A stretch of 64,000 nucleotides of DNA. Source: Ignavibacteria bacterium (GTDB lineage Bacteria > Bacteroidota > Ignavibacteria > Kapaibacteriales > UBA2268). Of this stretch, positions 26,211 to 35,306 are shown one piece after another. The stretch is taken from positions 112,313-176,312 of the forward strand of contig JAOAEE010000065.1 in the NCBI GenBank assembly GCA_026416955.1, written 5' to 3'. Position 1 is the stretch's first letter; every line of letters begins with the position of its first letter. The translations under genes were made by a program, and so were the position numbers. The notes beneath the pieces were generated by a model that ran no database searches, was not told where the DNA came from, and worked only from the letters and a program-made list of their open reading frames with translations.

Positions 26211-27443
26211 ATGACAAGGTTTTTACTCTGTGTTGTAGTATTTTTATTGTTTAAATACGATTTTGATTATTCAAAGGAAACGAATCAAGCAAAAGTTTTA
26301 CTTGGAATTGACGTACTGATAAGAGAAGATTTTAGGCAACTTTATGGTAAAAGGGTCGGTATCCTTACAAATTCTGCAAGTCGGAGTTCAACCAAGAAAA
26401 TGACTGTTGAATATTTTGCAAATAACCCAAAATTTAACCTAACAGCAATTTTTACTCCCGAACACGGTTTCTTTACAACAATTCCAGCAGGTAAATACGT
26501 TCCCGATGATAGTCTATATGGGGTTCCAATATTCTCATTATATGGGAATAATCGAAAACCCACACCTTATCAAATGTCGTTCGTCGATGTTATTGTTGTA
26601 GACCTGCAAGATATTGGAGTTCGTTCATATACATATATTAGCACACTTTTTAAGGTGATGGAAGCCTGCTCCGAAGCAAATATTCCAATAATTGTTCTGG
26701 ACCGACCTAATCCTTTGGGTGGAAATCTTGTTGATGGAAATGTTTTGGAAATAGACAAAACTTCCTTCGTTGGAATAATTCCAATTCCTTACATACACGG
26801 TTGCACCATTGGTGAAATTGCTTTAATGATTAATGGTGAAGGTTGGCTTAAAACAAATGGAACCCAGCGAAAATGCGATTTGACTGTCGTGAAAATGGAA
26901 GGTTGGAGAAGAGAAATGAAGTGGGAAGATACTGGATTGCAGTGGTTCCAGACATCTCCAAATGTAAGAAGTGTTGATGCTATTCGAGGTTTAGCAATGT
27001 TTGGAGTCCTTGGCGAGCTGCGCTTGTTTAATCTAGGTGTAGGGACTGAACACGCTTTTCAGATTTTTGTTGTTCCTAATGTAAGCCATAAGAAACTTGA
27101 TAATTTAATGAAAGAATTAAAATTCGAAGGAATTTCATTTATTAAAAAACAAAATAAAGAAAAACAAGGTTATGAATATTTGGTGAGATTCGACATTGAT
27201 AAAGAAATAAAATTCTATACTAATGGGTTGAAATTGCTTTTTAAGTTAAGACAAACCTTCCCAAGTTTGTTTTTACCTAATAAATTAAAAAGCTCTTCTG
27301 TTGAGATGTTTAAAAAGGTAACTGGTACAGATATTTTGTTCGAAAGTTTAATAGAGGGTAACGAAAAAAAATTTTTCAATAATATTTCTAGTGGGTTAGA
27401 AGATTTTCTCAAAATACGAACCAAATATTTACTTTATAAATAG
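26211..27443 (+). CDS. DUF1343 family (NamZ-type exo-N-acetylmuramidase)
   Basis: A 410-residue protein with an N-terminal hydrophobic segment (residues 3-15). It follows the DUF1343 pattern: VLLGIDVL near 29, RVGILTNSASR at 48-58, FTPEHGFF at 81-88 (conserved EHG), IFSLYGN, VIVVDLQDIGVRSYTYISTL, VLDRPNPLGGNLVDG and a later WFQTSPNVRSVDA block. Characterised relatives (NamZ) remove terminal N-acetylmuramic acid from peptidoglycan fragments, which suggests cell-wall recycling. The start is an ATG. The heparinase-like gene follows after 8 bases. The signal sequence is short, so the protein may be anchored in the membrane. Confidence 0.9.
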   Translation: MTRFLLCVVVFLLFKYDFDYSKETNQAKVLLGIDVLIREDFRQLYGKRVGILTNSASRSSTKKMTVEYFANNPKFNLTAIFTPEHGFFTTIPAGKYVPDDSLYGVPIFSLYGNNRKPTPYQMSFVDVIVVDLQDIGVRSYTYISTLFKVMEACSEANIPIIVLDRPNPLGGNLVDGNVLEIDKTSFVGIIPIPYIHGCTIGEIALMINGEGWLKTNGTQRKCDLTVVKMEGWRREMKWEDTGLQWFQTSPNVRSVDAIRGLAMFGVLGELRLFNLGVGTEHAFQIFVVPNVSHKKLDNLMKELKFEGISFIKKQNKEKQGYEYLVRFDIDKEIKFYTNGLKLLFKLRQTFPSLFLPNKLKSSSVEMFKKVTGTDILFESLIEGNEKKFFNNISSGLEDFLKIRTKYLLYK

Positions 27444-27451
27444 GTTTTATT

Positions 27452-29581
27452 TTGGTAAAACTTTGGCAAATTACAAGGGTACCTCCTCGTATTGCATTAA
27501 ATAAACTATTTTCTCTTATTAAGAGAAAATTGTTTCCTTTAAAAGAAGAGGATTTTTTTCAAAGGTATTACTCCGAGGTTGCAAGTCCACCATTTTCATC
27601 TTTGCTAACTGGATATTTTAAATTGCCCGAATTGGAGTATTTTCAACAAAGAGAAGAAATTGTAAAATTTGTTGGAAACCAATTATTGCAACATAAATTT
27701 AACTTGCTTGGAACGGGATGGATTTGCAGAAATCATAATAAAAGTAAGGTTGAAATAATAGAAATATTACCTGGATTTTGGAAAAATAAGGCATACCAAT
27801 TGCTTGAATTAATAAATGATTACGATTATCAACTAATTGATTTTTGGTCAGACCCCAAAACAAGTTACGTATGGAAACCAAATTTTTTTAAAAAGATACC
27901 TTTGTTTTTAGGTTCAGATATCAAGAATGTTTGGGAAATAGGTCGTATGCAGCATCTTCCATTTTTGGCTTATTGTTATTATTATTGGAAATTTTACAAT
28001 ATAGAATATGCTGAGAAGTTTGCTAATGAATTTCAAAATGAAATATTAGATTTTATTGCTACAAATCCTGTTGGATATACCGTTCAATGGAAATCCTCTA
28101 TGGACGTATCAATCCGACTTTCAAATTGGCTGGTGGCTTACGACCTTTTCAAATGTGCAGGTTTTGAATTTAATGGTGAATTCAATTCAATTTTTTTCGA
28201 TTCTATCTACAAACACATACTTTTTGTAATTGAGAACTTAGAATGGTCGGAAGGGTTAAGGGGAAACCACTATTTTGCAAACATTGTTTCTTTAGTTTTT
28301 GCGGGGGTATATTTACCTATTTCAGATTTTTCAACAAACATTTTAGCATTTGGAATAAATGAACTAGTCAACGAAACACTTTACCAGTTTTACCCCGATG
28401 GAGGGAACTTTGAGGCATCGACTTACTATCACATCCAAGTGGTGGAAATGTTGTGTTTGGCAATGTATCTTCTTTATTTGTTAAATAGTACAAAATTATT
28501 TTCTATAAACCAGTTTTTAAAAAATTTTAAAAAAATAAAAATTGGAAACCTGGAAAGGAGAAAAATATATTTTAAAATCGATTTGAAAGAAAATATTCTT
28601 TCATTTTCAAGTTTGTTCTTAGAAAGGTTTTACAATATCGTAAAGTTTACTCAAATTTTAAGAAAGAAGAACGGAAACTTTGAGCAAATTGGTGATAACG
28701 ACAGTGGCTACTTTTTACGCTTAGATTATTTTTTTGAAAGTGAAAATTATTATGGTGAACTGTTTCCCAATGTTTTAAAAAGGTTTATGCTCTGGGACTT
28801 ATTAGATAATTTAAGTTACAAGGAAACAAGCAATCTTTTTTTCCTAGACCACCGTGGCAAAGGAAGAATTAATTTTCCACCAAATGAAATTGTGATTTAC
28901 CCAAAACTCTATTCATTTCCACATTTTGGGTTGTATATCATCAAGTCCAATAATTACGAAATGTTTGTTCGTTGCGGAAATATTGGTCAAAAAGGGAAAG
29001 GTGGCCATTCCCACAACGACCAGCTGTCCTTTACATTGAATGTAAATGGAAAGGATTTTATAGTCGACCCAGGTTTATTTTGTTATTCCTGTTCCGAAAA
29101 GGAAAGAAATAAGTTTCGTTCTGTCCATTCTCATAACACACTCGTTTTGGAAGGTTTAGAACAAAATGTATGGAAAACTGGTGATGTTGAAAATTTGTTT
29201 TGGATATCAAAACATAGAACGAAATCTAAAGTAATTTCGATAAAAGATAATTGTTTGAAACTTGTTCATTTCGCTTACAGAAAACCTCATCATAGAACTA
29301 TTTTGTTTGATTATTCAAAGGTAGTTTTGAAAGATAGTTATAAATCTGATAAACAAAAAGCGTTATTATTTCATTTACATCCAAGTGTGGGTATCCGAAT
29401 GTCTAAAGAAGGATTGGTTTTGGTTAACGATGGTATTTTGGTAAGATTGCTTAATCAAGACTGTGAACTTGAGATCTTAAATTACGATTATTCTCCCCAA
29501 TATGGGGTGAAAGTCCTTTCCAAAAAATTAGTTTATACAACTACTCAAGAGCAAATATTAACTATTTTAGAGATAATATAA
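27452..29581 (+). CDS. Heparinase II/III family protein (polysaccharide lyase-like)
   Basis: A 709-residue protein with the two-part layout of heparinase II/III-like enzymes. An alpha-toroid spans about 60-420 (with TVQWKSSMDVSIRLSNWLVA near 209, LEWSEGLRGNHYFAN near 268, YPDGGNFEASTYYH near 313). A beta-sandwich runs from about 480 and contains the family signature KGKGGHSHNDQLSFTLNVNG near 513, then DPGLFCYS and VHSHNTLVLEG. The start is a TTG, as no in-frame ATG fits. No signal peptide is visible, which favours a role in intracellular polysaccharide or capsule metabolism, though the substrate is unknown. It follows DUF1343 closely and ends just before a strong hairpin terminator. Confidence 0.85.
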   Translation: MVKLWQITRVPPRIALNKLFSLIKRKLFPLKEEDFFQRYYSEVASPPFSSLLTGYFKLPELEYFQQREEIVKFVGNQLLQHKFNLLGTGWICRNHNKSKVEIIEILPGFWKNKAYQLLELINDYDYQLIDFWSDPKTSYVWKPNFFKKIPLFLGSDIKNVWEIGRMQHLPFLAYCYYYWKFYNIEYAEKFANEFQNEILDFIATNPVGYTVQWKSSMDVSIRLSNWLVAYDLFKCAGFEFNGEFNSIFFDSIYKHILFVIENLEWSEGLRGNHYFANIVSLVFAGVYLPISDFSTNILAFGINELVNETLYQFYPDGGNFEASTYYHIQVVEMLCLAMYLLYLLNSTKLFSINQFLKNFKKIKIGNLERRKIYFKIDLKENILSFSSLFLERFYNIVKFTQILRKKNGNFEQIGDNDSGYFLRLDYFFESENYYGELFPNVLKRFMLWDLLDNLSYKETSNLFFLDHRGKGRINFPPNEIVIYPKLYSFPHFGLYIIKSNNYEMFVRCGNIGQKGKGGHSHNDQLSFTLNVNGKDFIVDPGLFCYSCSEKERNKFRSVHSHNTLVLEGLEQNVWKTGDVENLFWISKHRTKSKVISIKDNCLKLVHFAYRKPHHRTILFDYSKVVLKDSYKSDKQKALLFHLHPSVGIRMSKEGLVLVNDGILVRLLNQDCELEILNYDYSPQYGVKVLSKKLVYTTTQEQILTILEII

Positions 29582-29585
29582 AAAA

Positions 29586-29616
29586 GAAACCCACCTAGTT
29601 AGGTGGGTTCCTTTTT
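29586..29616. terminator. Bidirectional hairpin terminator
   Basis: A 9-base-pair stem (29588-29596 pairing with 29601-29609; AACCCACCT against AGGTGGGTT) with a four-base AGTT loop is followed on the plus strand by CCTTTTT. On the minus strand the stem is followed by a T-run as well (the run of A at 29580-29585). It lies between the stop of the heparinase-like gene and the stop of the converging glutamate dehydrogenase gene, so it can serve both. It is the only textbook intrinsic terminator I see in the window. Confidence 0.9.
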
Positions 29617-29634
29617 CTAATTGAAGCAAAAAGT

Positions 29635-30921
29635 TTATACCCAACCACGAAGTTTGACAGCTTCTGCCACTCGTGATATTGCTATCATATATGCAGCATC
29701 ACGCATATAGACGCCCTTGTTGTTTGCAAGTTCAAGGACTGAATGATAGGCGCTAGTCATTTTTTGGTCTAATTTTGTAAGGACTTCCTCTTTTGTCCAA
29801 TAATAATTCATATTACATTGAACTTGCTCGAAGTAGGAACAAGTAACACCACCTGCATTGCAAAGGAAATCGGGAATTACGTGAATTTTTCGTTCTTTTA
29901 GAACCTCGTCGGCTTCGGGAGTGGTTGGTCCATTGGCACCTTCGGCAATAATCTTAACCGTAGGTTTAATTAATTGTACGGTATCCTTATTGATTTGATT
30001 TTCAAGTGCTGCGGGAACAAGAATGTCGACTTCTTGTTCAATCCAAGCACTACCAGGTAAAATCTCAAAACCTAATTCTTGTGCTTTGGATTTGTCTATT
30101 TCTCCGAATTTGTTTGTGATGCTAATTAATTCTTTGAAGTTAATTCCATCCTTCTTTCTGAATGTAATTGCCCTTTGCTCTTTGGGGTCCCACGAAGAAA
30201 CAGCAATGGCTTTTCCACCCATTTGAGTATAAAGGTCTAATGCATATTGGCTAACATTTCCGAAGCCTTGGAAACTTGCAGTTGTATTTTTAATGTCGAT
30301 ACCTAGGAATTTCAATGCTTCGCGAACAGTATACATAACACCATATCCAGTAGCTTCGGTTCGTCCAAGTGAGCCTCCTAAGCCTAATGGTTTTCCAGTG
30401 ATGAAACCGGGAGCTTTGATTCCAGTAATTTTTTCATATTCGTCGAGCATCCAAATCATATGTTGGCTTGTGGTCATAACGTCAGGTGCTGGAACATCTT
30501 GCAATGGACCAAGATTACGAACAATTTGACGCACCCATCCGCGGCAGATTAGTTCTTGTTCTCGCAATGATAAATGGTGCGGGTCGCAAACAACACCACC
30601 TTTTCCACCACCAAGTGGAATGTCGACAACTGCAGTTTTCCAGGTCATCCACATAGCCAAGGCGCGTACAGTGTCGATTGTTTCTTGAGGATGGAAACGG
30701 ATACCACCTTTTGCGGGACCACGCGCGTCACTATGTTGAACACGGAAACCTCGGAAAACACGATATGTACCATCGTCCATCCTTATTGGGATGTTGAATT
30801 GATATTCTCGGTCTGGATACCTTAACAAGTCGCGTGTCGCTTGGTCAAGTCCTAATTTTTCTGCAACAGCATCGAATTGTTGCTGTGCCATTTTGAATGG
30901 ATTGAAACCTTCTACCGACAT
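29635..30921 (-). CDS. gdhA: Glutamate dehydrogenase (Glu/Leu/Phe/Val dehydrogenase family)
   Basis: A 428-residue dehydrogenase that interconverts glutamate and 2-oxoglutarate plus ammonia with NAD(P). The family motifs are present: FRVQHSDARGPAKGGIRFHP near 58-77, the lysine-rich PLGGGKGGVVCDP near 101-113, PAPDVMT, the dinucleotide site ASFQGFGNVSQYAL near 224 and VPAALENQ. The C-terminus has DFLCNAGGVTCSYFE. The length corresponds to the hexameric type found in Bacillus (GudB/RocG) and archaea. A good ribosome site (GGAGAG) lies 6 bases before the ATG. The upstream gap to the diverging ilvE holds inverted repeats, so transcription is likely controlled there. Confidence 0.93.
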   Translation of the reverse strand: MSVEGFNPFKMAQQQFDAVAEKLGLDQATRDLLRYPDREYQFNIPIRMDDGTYRVFRGFRVQHSDARGPAKGGIRFHPQETIDTVRALAMWMTWKTAVVDIPLGGGKGGVVCDPHHLSLREQELICRGWVRQIVRNLGPLQDVPAPDVMTTSQHMIWMLDEYEKITGIKAPGFITGKPLGLGGSLGRTEATGYGVMYTVREALKFLGIDIKNTTASFQGFGNVSQYALDLYTQMGGKAIAVSSWDPKEQRAITFRKKDGINFKELISITNKFGEIDKSKAQELGFEILPGSAWIEQEVDILVPAALENQINKDTVQLIKPTVKIIAEGANGPTTPEADEVLKERKIHVIPDFLCNAGGVTCSYFEQVQCNMNYYWTKEEVLTKLDQKMTSAYHSVLELANNKGVYMRDAAYMIAISRVAEAVKLRGWV

Positions 30922-30955
30922 AATTATCTCTCCGTTAATTATTAATAATCCTATT

Positions 30956-30978
30956 AAACTTCGAAAAAATCGAAGTTT
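30956..30978. repeat. Inverted repeat near the gdhA start
   Basis: Nine bases (AAACTTCGA) are followed by five A and the exact inverse complement (TCGAAGTTT). It lies 35 bases upstream of the gdhA start codon. It could be an operator or a hairpin in the gdhA leader. No T-run follows on the gdhA strand, so it is not a plain terminator. Confidence 0.6.
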
Positions 30979-31133
30979 GTAAAATGCAAATTAAGAAAAA
31001 TATTATCAATAGTAGGATATTATTAATTTTGTTTTGGGTTTTGTATTTTTTTGTTAATAGATCTTGTTGTTTCATTAGAATTTGTTATTTTCTTAAGTTG
31101 TTTAATAATAACAAGATATTACATTGATTTAAT

Positions 31134-31162
31134 TTGATATTATCAACAAATTTGAATATATT
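31134..31162 (+). promoter_or_regulatory. Possible ilvE promoter with overlapping palindrome
   Basis: TTGATA at 31134-31139 and TATATT at 31157-31162 are separated by exactly 17 bases, close to a sigma-70 promoter. The start codon of ilvE lies about 73 bases further on. TTGATA is also the left arm of a perfect 13-base palindrome (31134-31146, TTGATA-T-TATCAA), so a repressor could sit on the promoter. Many genomes of the Bacteroidota side use a different consensus, so this is only a candidate. Confidence 0.35.
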
Positions 31163-31234
31163 TTATGAATGGTATTGAGATTTTATTAAATTTTTCGTAA
31201 AATTACATTTCTTTTTTTTATAAATGGTGAGGTT

Positions 31235-32305
31235 ATGGGAATTGCAATTGAAAAATCAACTGAAACTCGTTACGACACAATTGATTGGAAAAATTTAGGC
31301 TTTGGTCGTTTCTTTTCCGACCATATGTTTATTAGTTATTTTAATGGGAAACAATGGGATGATGGTAAAATTGTACCTTATGGTCCAATTTGTTTTGAAC
31401 CTTCGATGATGACTTTACATTATGGTCAAACGATTTTCGAAGGTCTTAAAGCCTACTATGATGTCAACGGAGGAGTTAACCTTTTCCGTCCCGATATGAA
31501 TGCAAAACGGATGAATTCTTCCGCTGAACGTTTGTGTATTCCAAAATTCGACGAAAAAAAATTTGTCGAGGCAATAATCGAGTTGATTAAACTTGACCAC
31601 AAGTTTGTTCCAAAGGTAAAAGGAGAATCTCTTTATATTCGACCAGTTTGCTTTGGAAGTAGTTGTGTTCTTGGTGTGCATCCTTCGACGGAATACATTT
31701 TTATCATAATTACTTCACCAGTTGCTTCCTATTATCCAGAAGGGTTAAACCCGGTGAAAATATTAATTGAGGACCAATTTGTTCGTGCAGTTCGTGGAGG
31801 TCTTGGAAATGCGAAAACTGCAGCTAATTATGCTGCTTCGCTTTATGCTGGCTGGAGAGCAAAAGAAAAAGGTTTTTCGCAAGTTCTTTGGCTTGATGGT
31901 ATCCACCACGAGTTTGTGGATGAAGTTGGTGCAATGAATATTATGTTTGTAATTGACGACATATTAATAACACCACCGCTTTCCCAAGGTTCAATTTTGC
32001 CCGGAATTACACGGGATTCTGTACTTCAATTGGCAAAAGATATGGGAATTAAAGTACAAGAACGCTCTATTAAAATTCAAGAAGTGATTGAATCGTATGA
32101 AAGAGGAACTTTGCAAGAAGTATTTGGCACAGGGACTGCCGCAACAATTTCACCCGTTGGAAAATTGTATTACAAAGACCGAGAAATGATAATTAATAAC
32201 AATCAAATTGGTCCAATTGCAAGAAAAATGTATGATACTTTAACTGGATTACAACACGGAGAAATAAAAGATACGCATAACTGGATAGTTCATATTGATA
32301 TTTAA
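31235..32305 (+). CDS. ilvE: Branched-chain amino acid aminotransferase
   Basis: A 356-residue fold-type IV PLP enzyme that transfers the amino group to or from leucine, isoleucine and valine. The PLP lysine is K194 in GNAKTAANYAAS. Other family blocks are LHYGQTIFEGLKAY at 61-74, RPVCFGSSCVLGVHP near 136-150, FVDEVGAMNIMFV, LPGITRDSVLQLA and EVFGTGTAATISPVG. The N-terminal half and length match the longer IlvE type (eukaryotic/Bacteroidota-like). A GGTGAGG sequence lies just before the ATG. It diverges from gdhA, with which it shares glutamate/2-oxoglutarate as substrates. Confidence 0.94.
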   Translation: MGIAIEKSTETRYDTIDWKNLGFGRFFSDHMFISYFNGKQWDDGKIVPYGPICFEPSMMTLHYGQTIFEGLKAYYDVNGGVNLFRPDMNAKRMNSSAERLCIPKFDEKKFVEAIIELIKLDHKFVPKVKGESLYIRPVCFGSSCVLGVHPSTEYIFIIITSPVASYYPEGLNPVKILIEDQFVRAVRGGLGNAKTAANYAASLYAGWRAKEKGFSQVLWLDGIHHEFVDEVGAMNIMFVIDDILITPPLSQGSILPGITRDSVLQLAKDMGIKVQERSIKIQEVIESYERGTLQEVFGTGTAATISPVGKLYYKDREMIINNNQIGPIARKMYDTLTGLQHGEIKDTHNWIVHIDI

Positions 32306-32360
32306 ATACAATTTATTTAAGACATTTTCGATTTTCTAATTTCATAAATAAAGGTGTTTT

Positions 32361-33059
32361 ATGAAGCCTGACTTATCGTCTTTCGAAAGCCCAACACTAT
32401 CCTTAGCTTTGCAAGGATATATTCGTAAAACATACTTGTGGATGGTTGGTGGATTGCTTATTTCGGGTTTTACTGCCTGGTTCACTGTCAATACTCCTTT
32501 TTTTGGGTTGTTTATTCTTAATCCGGTTATTTTGTTCATTCTATTCTTTGCTGAACTGGGTTTAGTATGGTTCCTTTCTTCAAGAATAATGAGTATTGAA
32601 ATTTCAACGGCTAGCTTTCTTTTTGTTCTTTACTCATTTTTGAATGGGTTAACGCTTTCTTTAATTTTTTTTGTTTATGCGAGCACAACCATTCAAAATG
32701 TTTTTTTCACAACCGCTGCCCTGTTTGCTGCAATGAGTTTCTATGGATATACAACAAAACGCGACTTAACGAGTTGGGGTAGTTTCCTTTTTATGGGTTT
32801 AATTGGAATTGTCATTGCGATAATTATCAATATGTTTATAGGTAGTTCTGCTCTTGATTTTGCCATTTCGTTAATCGGTGTTCTTATTTTTGTTGGGTTG
32901 ACTGCATATGATACTCAAAAAATAAAAGAAATGTTTTACGAACTTAGCGAAAACGAAATGGCACTTGGTAAATATTCAATTCTTGCTGCGTTAACTTTAT
33001 ATTTGGATTTTATTAACTTGTTCCTCTTTTTGCTAAGATTATTTGGAAGAAGAGAATAA
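32361..33059 (+). CDS. Bax inhibitor-1/YccA family membrane protein
   Basis: The protein of 232 residues has seven membrane segments. Its sequence follows the Bax inhibitor-1 (TMBIM/YccA) family: FIRKTY-type start of segment one (YIRKTYLWMVGGLLISGFTA), a middle FLNGLTLSLIFFVY segment, AAMSFYGYTTKRDLTSWGSFLFMGLIG, and near the end VGLTAYDTQKIKEM with the conserved aspartate, followed by ILAALTLYLDFINLFLFLLRLFG. Members are linked to calcium leak and to control of FtsH proteolysis; the role here is not known. Its stop overlaps the ATG of the next gene by one base. Confidence 0.92.
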   Translation: MKPDLSSFESPTLSLALQGYIRKTYLWMVGGLLISGFTAWFTVNTPFFGLFILNPVILFILFFAELGLVWFLSSRIMSIEISTASFLFVLYSFLNGLTLSLIFFVYASTTIQNVFFTTAALFAAMSFYGYTTKRDLTSWGSFLFMGLIGIVIAIIINMFIGSSALDFAISLIGVLIFVGLTAYDTQKIKEMFYELSENEMALGKYSILAALTLYLDFINLFLFLLRLFGRRE

Positions 33060-33451
33060 TGGCTTTTTATGATAATCCTTTTGAATTAATTGACTATGCA
33101 AATTCCGAGATAAATTCTGGTCGTTATTCAAATGTAATTGAAATTTTGGAAGAGGGAATTCAAAAGTTTGGTGAATTCCCTCTTATTTATTTCTTGCTCG
33201 CTAAAGCATATTTTGAGCAAGGCGACTATTTAAACACTCAAAAAGTCCTTGAACTAGGATTATCCAATTTCCCTTTTAATAAAGCATTGCAACAACTTAA
33301 GGAGGATTTCGAGAAAAGGGCAATGTCCGATAATATTGAATACTCAAAACCTGTAGGAAAATTGTTAGAAAAAAATATTATCAACCTTAATTTTTATCCA
33401 ACTCAAACGGATATTATATCAATATTTAAAAAAAGAATAAATAGGATTTAG
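33059..33451 (+). CDS. Small TPR protein
   Basis: A 130-residue cytoplasmic protein whose residues about 8-85 form two tetratricopeptide-like hairpins (YANSEINSGRYSNVIEILEE, then LIYFLLAKAYFEQGDYLNTQ and a third helix pair ending in LQQLKEDF). The last 45 residues are low in structure and basic at the end. It has no signal peptide. The ATG overlaps the preceding stop (TAATG), so it is coupled to the Bax-inhibitor-type gene. The partner is unknown. Confidence 0.65.
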   Translation: MAFYDNPFELIDYANSEINSGRYSNVIEILEEGIQKFGEFPLIYFLLAKAYFEQGDYLNTQKVLELGLSNFPFNKALQQLKEDFEKRAMSDNIEYSKPVGKLLEKNIINLNFYPTQTDIISIFKKRINRI

Positions 33452-33480
33452 TTTCCCCAGTTTATTCACTACTATTTTAT

Positions 33481-34563
33481 ATGGTGATTATTGTTTGTTG
33501 TCTAAAGTATGAATATGGTTTTCCAGAAAGAGGGCTTTCTTTTGAATATTATAATTTCCTCGATACACTAAAAAAGATGGATGGGGGAAAACACAAAGTT
33601 ATACATTTTCCATTCGATGTAATTTTTAAGAAGTTTGGAAGAAATGAAATGAATAATAGATTGATAGATTTAGTCAAACAATACAAACCGAATTTGGTAT
33701 TTTTTTTCCTTTATTCCGACGAGTTTAAAAAGGACACACTGCTTTTTTTGAAAGGTGAACTTGGAGTTACAACTTTCAACTGGTTTGCTGATGACCATTG
33801 GCGCTTTTACAATTTTAGTAGATTTTGGGCTCCTTATTTTACTTATGTTTCCACAACAGATAACATTGCTTGGAAAAAGTATAAGGAATTTGGGATTAAT
33901 AATGTTATTAAAACTCAGTGGGGTTACAATCATTATCTCTACAAAGTTCCCGAAGGTTACGATTTTAAGCCTCGGAATTATGATGTTTCTTTTATTGGAC
34001 AAAAACATAGTAATAGAGGAAAGTATATTAGTTTTTTAAGAAAAAAAGGTTTGGATGTTAAATGTTGGGGTAAAGGTTGGGAACAAGGTAGAATTAATTT
34101 TGATGAAATGCTAAATATTTTTCGAAGCTCCAAAATTAACTTAAATTTTAGCAATTCCTCTGCTGGTTTTCAATTACAAAGTATTGCAAAAATTTTGCTT
34201 ACAAGAAGAATTGATAATAGAATTCGTTTCCACCCATTATGGAAGATTCCATACAATTTGGTTTCGATTTATCGAAGGTTAACACGAAAGCAAATAAAGG
34301 GTAGGGTTTTCGAAATTACTGGTTCTGGAGGATTCTTGTTAACCCAAAATGCAGAAAATCTTTCTGAATATTTTGTCGATGGTAAGGAAATTGCTGTGTT
34401 TGAAAATGAAAAAGATTTGTTGGAAAAAATTAATTTTTATCTTAGCAAGGAGGATTTACGTTGTGAAATTGCATATAATGGTTATAAAAGAGCATTAAAC
34501 GAACATACTTACGAAAAACGATTCAAAGAAATATTTGATAAAATAGGACTAAATGATAGGTAA
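33481..34563 (+). CDS. CgeB-like glycosyltransferase
   Basis: About 360 residues with the pattern of CgeB/Glyco_trans_1_2-type glycosyltransferases: YKPNLVFFF at 68-76, NWFADDHWRF near 101-110, YVSTTDNIAWKKYKE, YDVSFIGQKHSNRGKYI near 163, INLNFSNSSAG, and the sugar-nucleotide binding end GRVFEITGSGGFLLTQ near 276, then YFVDGKEIAVFENEKDLLEKI and YNGYKRALNEHTYEKR. The GT-B fold is likely. The acceptor is unknown; a surface glycan is the natural guess. It lies 6 bases upstream of a methyltransferase gene, so the two may act on one glycan. Confidence 0.78.
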   Translation: MVIIVCCLKYEYGFPERGLSFEYYNFLDTLKKMDGGKHKVIHFPFDVIFKKFGRNEMNNRLIDLVKQYKPNLVFFFLYSDEFKKDTLLFLKGELGVTTFNWFADDHWRFYNFSRFWAPYFTYVSTTDNIAWKKYKEFGINNVIKTQWGYNHYLYKVPEGYDFKPRNYDVSFIGQKHSNRGKYISFLRKKGLDVKCWGKGWEQGRINFDEMLNIFRSSKINLNFSNSSAGFQLQSIAKILLTRRIDNRIRFHPLWKIPYNLVSIYRRLTRKQIKGRVFEITGSGGFLLTQNAENLSEYFVDGKEIAVFENEKDLLEKINFYLSKEDLRCEIAYNGYKRALNEHTYEKRFKEIFDKIGLNDR

Positions 34564-34569
34564 TTTAAA

Positions 34570-35259
34570 ATGAAGATTCACTTAGGTTGTGGAAATAAAT
34601 ATCTCGATGGATATTTGAACATAGACCTTCCCCAAGACGAACATACTGTTATGGAGGTTAAAGCAGACCTTTATGCAGATATTAGAACTTTGGATTTCCC
34701 CGAAAATTCTATTGAAGAGATAAGATTGCACCATCTTTTTGAGCATTTCACTCGTGCAGAAGCATTGAAACTACTTGTAAAGTGGAGAAAATGGCTGAAA
34801 GTAGGAGGGGTTCTTCATATACAAACACCCGATTTTTCCCGTTGTCTTATCAAATATTTGTTTGCTCCAATGAAATTTAGAATGCAATTGGGCAGGCACA
34901 TTTTCGGTTCCCAAGAGGCTCGCTGGGCTTATCATTTGGACTTTTGGGATAAAAAGAAATTTAAATTTATTTTGAAACGGCTTGGTTTCGATATTATTAG
35001 ATTTCGAAGATACTGGAATTCTTTTCACAAGCACTATCCCCATTTGCCATTTGCAAATGTTATAGGGGAATTAATTCCGGATATAATATATCAAAAGTAC
35101 GGTGGATTCAAGTTGCCAGATATTGTTGTTTTTGCAGTTAAAAACGATAGAGAAATTGATTTCGATAAAGAAGTTGAAAATATTCTAAAGTATTATTTAA
35201 TTGGCAAAGAGGATAGAAGCCTATTGAATGTTTGGTTGGATGAATACAAAAAATTGTAA
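34570..35259 (+). CDS. Class I SAM-dependent methyltransferase
   Basis: A 229-residue methyltransferase. The SAM loop is HLGCGNKYLDGYLNIDL at 4-20. Next come an acidic DIRTLDFP strand, LHHLFEHFTRAEALKLLVKWRKWLKVGGVLHIQTPD near 57-92, and a lysine/arginine-rich C-terminal half (KFRMQLGRHIFG, HLDFWDKKKFKFILKRLGF). The HLFEH motif and the post-motif are frequent in sugar or glycan methyltransferases beside glycosyltransferases, which fits the gene just before it. The substrate is inferred, not seen. Confidence 0.85.
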   Translation: MKIHLGCGNKYLDGYLNIDLPQDEHTVMEVKADLYADIRTLDFPENSIEEIRLHHLFEHFTRAEALKLLVKWRKWLKVGGVLHIQTPDFSRCLIKYLFAPMKFRMQLGRHIFGSQEARWAYHLDFWDKKKFKFILKRLGFDIIRFRRYWNSFHKHYPHLPFANVIGELIPDIIYQKYGGFKLPDIVVFAVKNDREIDFDKEVENILKYYLIGKEDRSLLNVWLDEYKKL

Positions 35260-35306
35260 ATTATTTTAGAATTGTGTCGATAATATTTCTATAAACTTGT
35301 TGTGAA

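Larger units (their letters stand above)
30922..31234. promoter_or_regulatory. 313-base divergent control region between gdhA and ilvE
   Basis: This is the only gene-free stretch over 300 bases in the window. It is very AT-rich and has no open reading frame worth reporting. It holds an inverted repeat close to gdhA (30956-30978), an exact palindrome (31134-31146) and a sigma-70-like promoter for ilvE. The string GATATTA occurs three times (about 31016, 31114 and 31136). Two divergent nitrogen/amino-acid genes reading from one gap suggest common control, for example by an Lrp-like protein; the regulator is not identified. Confidence 0.55.

Noticed and set aside
33670..34008. 112-codon minus-strand frame inside the CgeB-like gene
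   Set aside because: It is antisense to a recognisable glycosyltransferase and has no family features.
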